From contig JAZNGF010000051.1 of the NCBI GenBank assembly GCA_045576295.1, positions 1 through 6,804 on the forward strand: a DNA stretch of 6,804 bases. Reading direction: 5' to 3'. The notes under the pieces were generated by a model that had not been told where the DNA came from, made no database searches, and saw only the letters and a program-made list of their open reading frames with translations. Source of the stretch: CAVALG01 sp045576295. GTDB lineage: Bacteria; Bacillota; Clostridia; Oscillospirales; Acutalibacteraceae. The translations under genes were made by a program, and so were the position numbers. Of the stretch, positions 5,928 through 6,804 are shown one piece after another. Position 1 is the stretch's first letter. Each line of letters begins with the position of its first letter.

Positions 5928-6041
5928 GCTTTAGATGCGAATGTTGAGATAAAAATTTAAATATTATATGCAATAAAAACGGCAGGAATTTAATTAATAT
6001 ATCAAAGATATAACCAGAGTTTAAACATAGGAGAATGCGTT
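5928..6041 (+). other. Intergenic region before the dockerin gene, with small inverted repeat
   Basis: These 114 AT-rich bases contain no terminator hairpin with a T-run and no convincing -35/-10 pair. A small perfect inverted repeat, TATATC-AAA-GATATA, is at 5998-6012. The ribosome binding site TAGGAGA ends about 8 nt before the ATG at 6042. Read-through from the sigma operon therefore remains possible. Confidence 0.45.
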
Positions 6042-6619
6042 ATGAAGAAGGTATTAATTTTATTCCTTGCCGTTTCTTTTTTGGCAGCATCACTTGTAAC
6101 TGCTCCAAACTATGCGGCTGAAACTGAGCTTTATAGTGGCAGAGAGAACATTATTTACGGCGATGCTGATTGCAACGGTACAGTTACGGTTCTTGATTCC
6201 ATAATTATTGCAAGGTTTGCTTCAGGACTTCTAATGTTAGGAGAAGATGGAAAGGCAGCATCGGATGTTAATGCTGATGGTTCGGTTAACGTTGGCGATT
6301 CGGTATTAGTTGCAAAATATTGTGCAGCTATGATAAGCAGGTTCCCGGCAGAATCGGGTTGTGCCCACAACTACACAGAGGTTGTAACTGTTTCAACTTG
6401 TGAAAAATCGGGGTACACTACCTACACCTGCTCGAATTGCGGCGATACATACACAGGTAACGAAACGGCGGCACTTGGCCACGATTATGTGGAAACTGCT
6501 GTAAATGCCACTTGCACAGAAGCGGGCTCTGTAACTACAACATGCAGCCGTTGTGATTACGAATCGGTTCAAGAAATAACCGCTTTAGGGCACAATTATA
6601 CATCGGTTGTAACCGCACC
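6042..6619 (+). CDS. Secreted dockerin protein with cysteine-repeat region, C-terminus lost to adapter artefact
   Basis: The product starts with a signal peptide (MKKVLILFLAVSFLAAS..., cleavage probably after NYAA, residue 26). A type I-like dockerin (about 39-98) follows with two calcium loops having ligands at positions 1, 3, 5, 7 and 12: D41, D43, N45, T47, D52 and D75, N77, D79, S81, D86. Dockerins plug proteins into cohesins on cellulosome-like scaffolds at the cell surface. After it come ~37-residue repeats, each with C-x9-C-x2-C (C120/C130/C133 and C158/C168/C171) and ending ALGHxY; a third begins at 184. Native sequence supports 192 residues (to 6619). A simple ORF call runs to 6719, but residues from 194 on are translated adapter, then an out-of-frame duplicate. 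No catalytic domain is seen, and the true C-terminus is unknown. ATG 6042 has a good ribosome binding site. Confidence 0.85.
6519..6619 (+). repeat. First copy of exact 101-bp repeat flanking the adapter
   Basis: This stretch, coding for residues 160-193 of the dockerin protein, is identical to 6704-6804 over all 101 bases. Identity stops exactly at the adapter borders, so the second copy is best explained as the same library insert read again. Confidence 0.95.
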
Positions 6620-6703
6620 AAGTCGGGGGCCAAGCGGTCTTAGGAAGACAAATTGGCAACTCAACTCCTTGGCTCACAGAACGACATGGCTACGATCCGA
6701 CTT
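6620..6703 (+). other. MGI/BGI DNBSEQ sequencing adapter with 10-nt barcode (artefact, not genomic)
   Basis: Positions 6620-6651 match the 32-nt MGI forward adapter (starting AAGTCGG, ending GGTCTTAGGAAGACAA) with one difference, G for A at the eighth base. Positions 6652-6661 (ATTGGCAACT) occupy the 10-nt barcode slot. Positions 6662-6703 match the reverse complement of the 42-nt MGI reverse adapter (starting CAACTCCTTGG, ending CTACGATCCGACTT). The total, 32 + 10 + 42 = 84, is exact. The match is to adapter sequences known from memory; a contaminant screen would confirm it. Confidence 0.97.
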
Positions 6704-6804
6704 GAAGCGGGCTCTGTAACTACAACATGCAGCCGTTGTGATTACGAATCGGTTCAAGAAATAACCGCTTTAGGGCACAATTATACATCGGTTGTAACCG
6801 CACC
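6704..6804 (+). repeat. Second, artefactual copy of the 101-bp repeat
   Basis: It is identical to 6519-6619 and ends at the last base of the window, exactly where the first copy meets the adapter. The 185-bp offset shifts it out of the dockerin reading frame. It should be trimmed together with the adapter. Confidence 0.93.

Noticed and set aside
6620..6719. C-terminal residues 194-225 of the dockerin ORF as a novel protein tail
   Set aside because: Residues 194-220 are translated adapter and 221-225 are an out-of-frame duplicate.
6519..6804. Two 101-bp direct repeats as a CRISPR-like array, IS target duplication or natural tandem repeat
   Set aside because: The spacer is a sequencing adapter with a barcode, and the identity borders are exactly the adapter borders.

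Overview
The window looks like the end of a contig from a low-GC Firmicute, most likely an anaerobic gut or rumen Clostridium relative of the Ruminococcus/Oscillospirales type. Pointers to this are the AT-rich DNA, strong AGGAGG-like ribosome binding sites, several TTG and GTG starts, a dockerin protein, an RsgI-type anti-sigma factor, and the VTC plus DUF4956 gene pair. The lineage is an inference from gene content.

Layout. Positions 1-651 (minus strand) hold the N-terminal 217 residues of a PnuC-type vitamin transporter that runs off the left edge. It has a clear sigma-A promoter and a ~110-nt leader that folds into a transcription terminator with a competing hairpin, so it is a candidate riboswitch or attenuator. 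Divergent from it are a non-haem ferritin (931-1440) and a ZIP-family metal transporter (1518-2270), each followed by an intrinsic terminator. Next comes a two-gene unit with an 8-base overlap: a VTC-domain polyphosphate polymerase-like protein (2413-3156) and a DUF4956 membrane protein (3149-3844). A sigma-A-like promoter then drives an ECF sigma factor (3951-4523), followed 3 bases later by a membrane anti-sigma factor with an RsgI-type extracytoplasmic domain (4527-5927). The last gene (6042 onward) encodes a secreted dockerin protein with cysteine repeats.

The right end is not natural DNA. Positions 6620-6703 match, from memory, the complete 84-nt MGI/BGI DNBSEQ adapter (32 + 10-nt barcode + 42), flanked by two identical 101-bp copies of the dockerin gene. 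This is the insert-adapter-insert structure of a short-insert library molecule. The native sequence should be cut at 6619, and the apparent end of the last ORF (to 6719) is an artefact.

The genes form independent small units: vitamin uptake, iron storage with metal uptake, polyphosphate, and a sigma/anti-sigma switch beside a dockerin protein. The most interesting biology is the ECF sigma paired with an RsgI-type (Asn-Pro self-cleaving family) anti-sigma next to a dockerin gene, and the unassigned RNA leader of pnuC.
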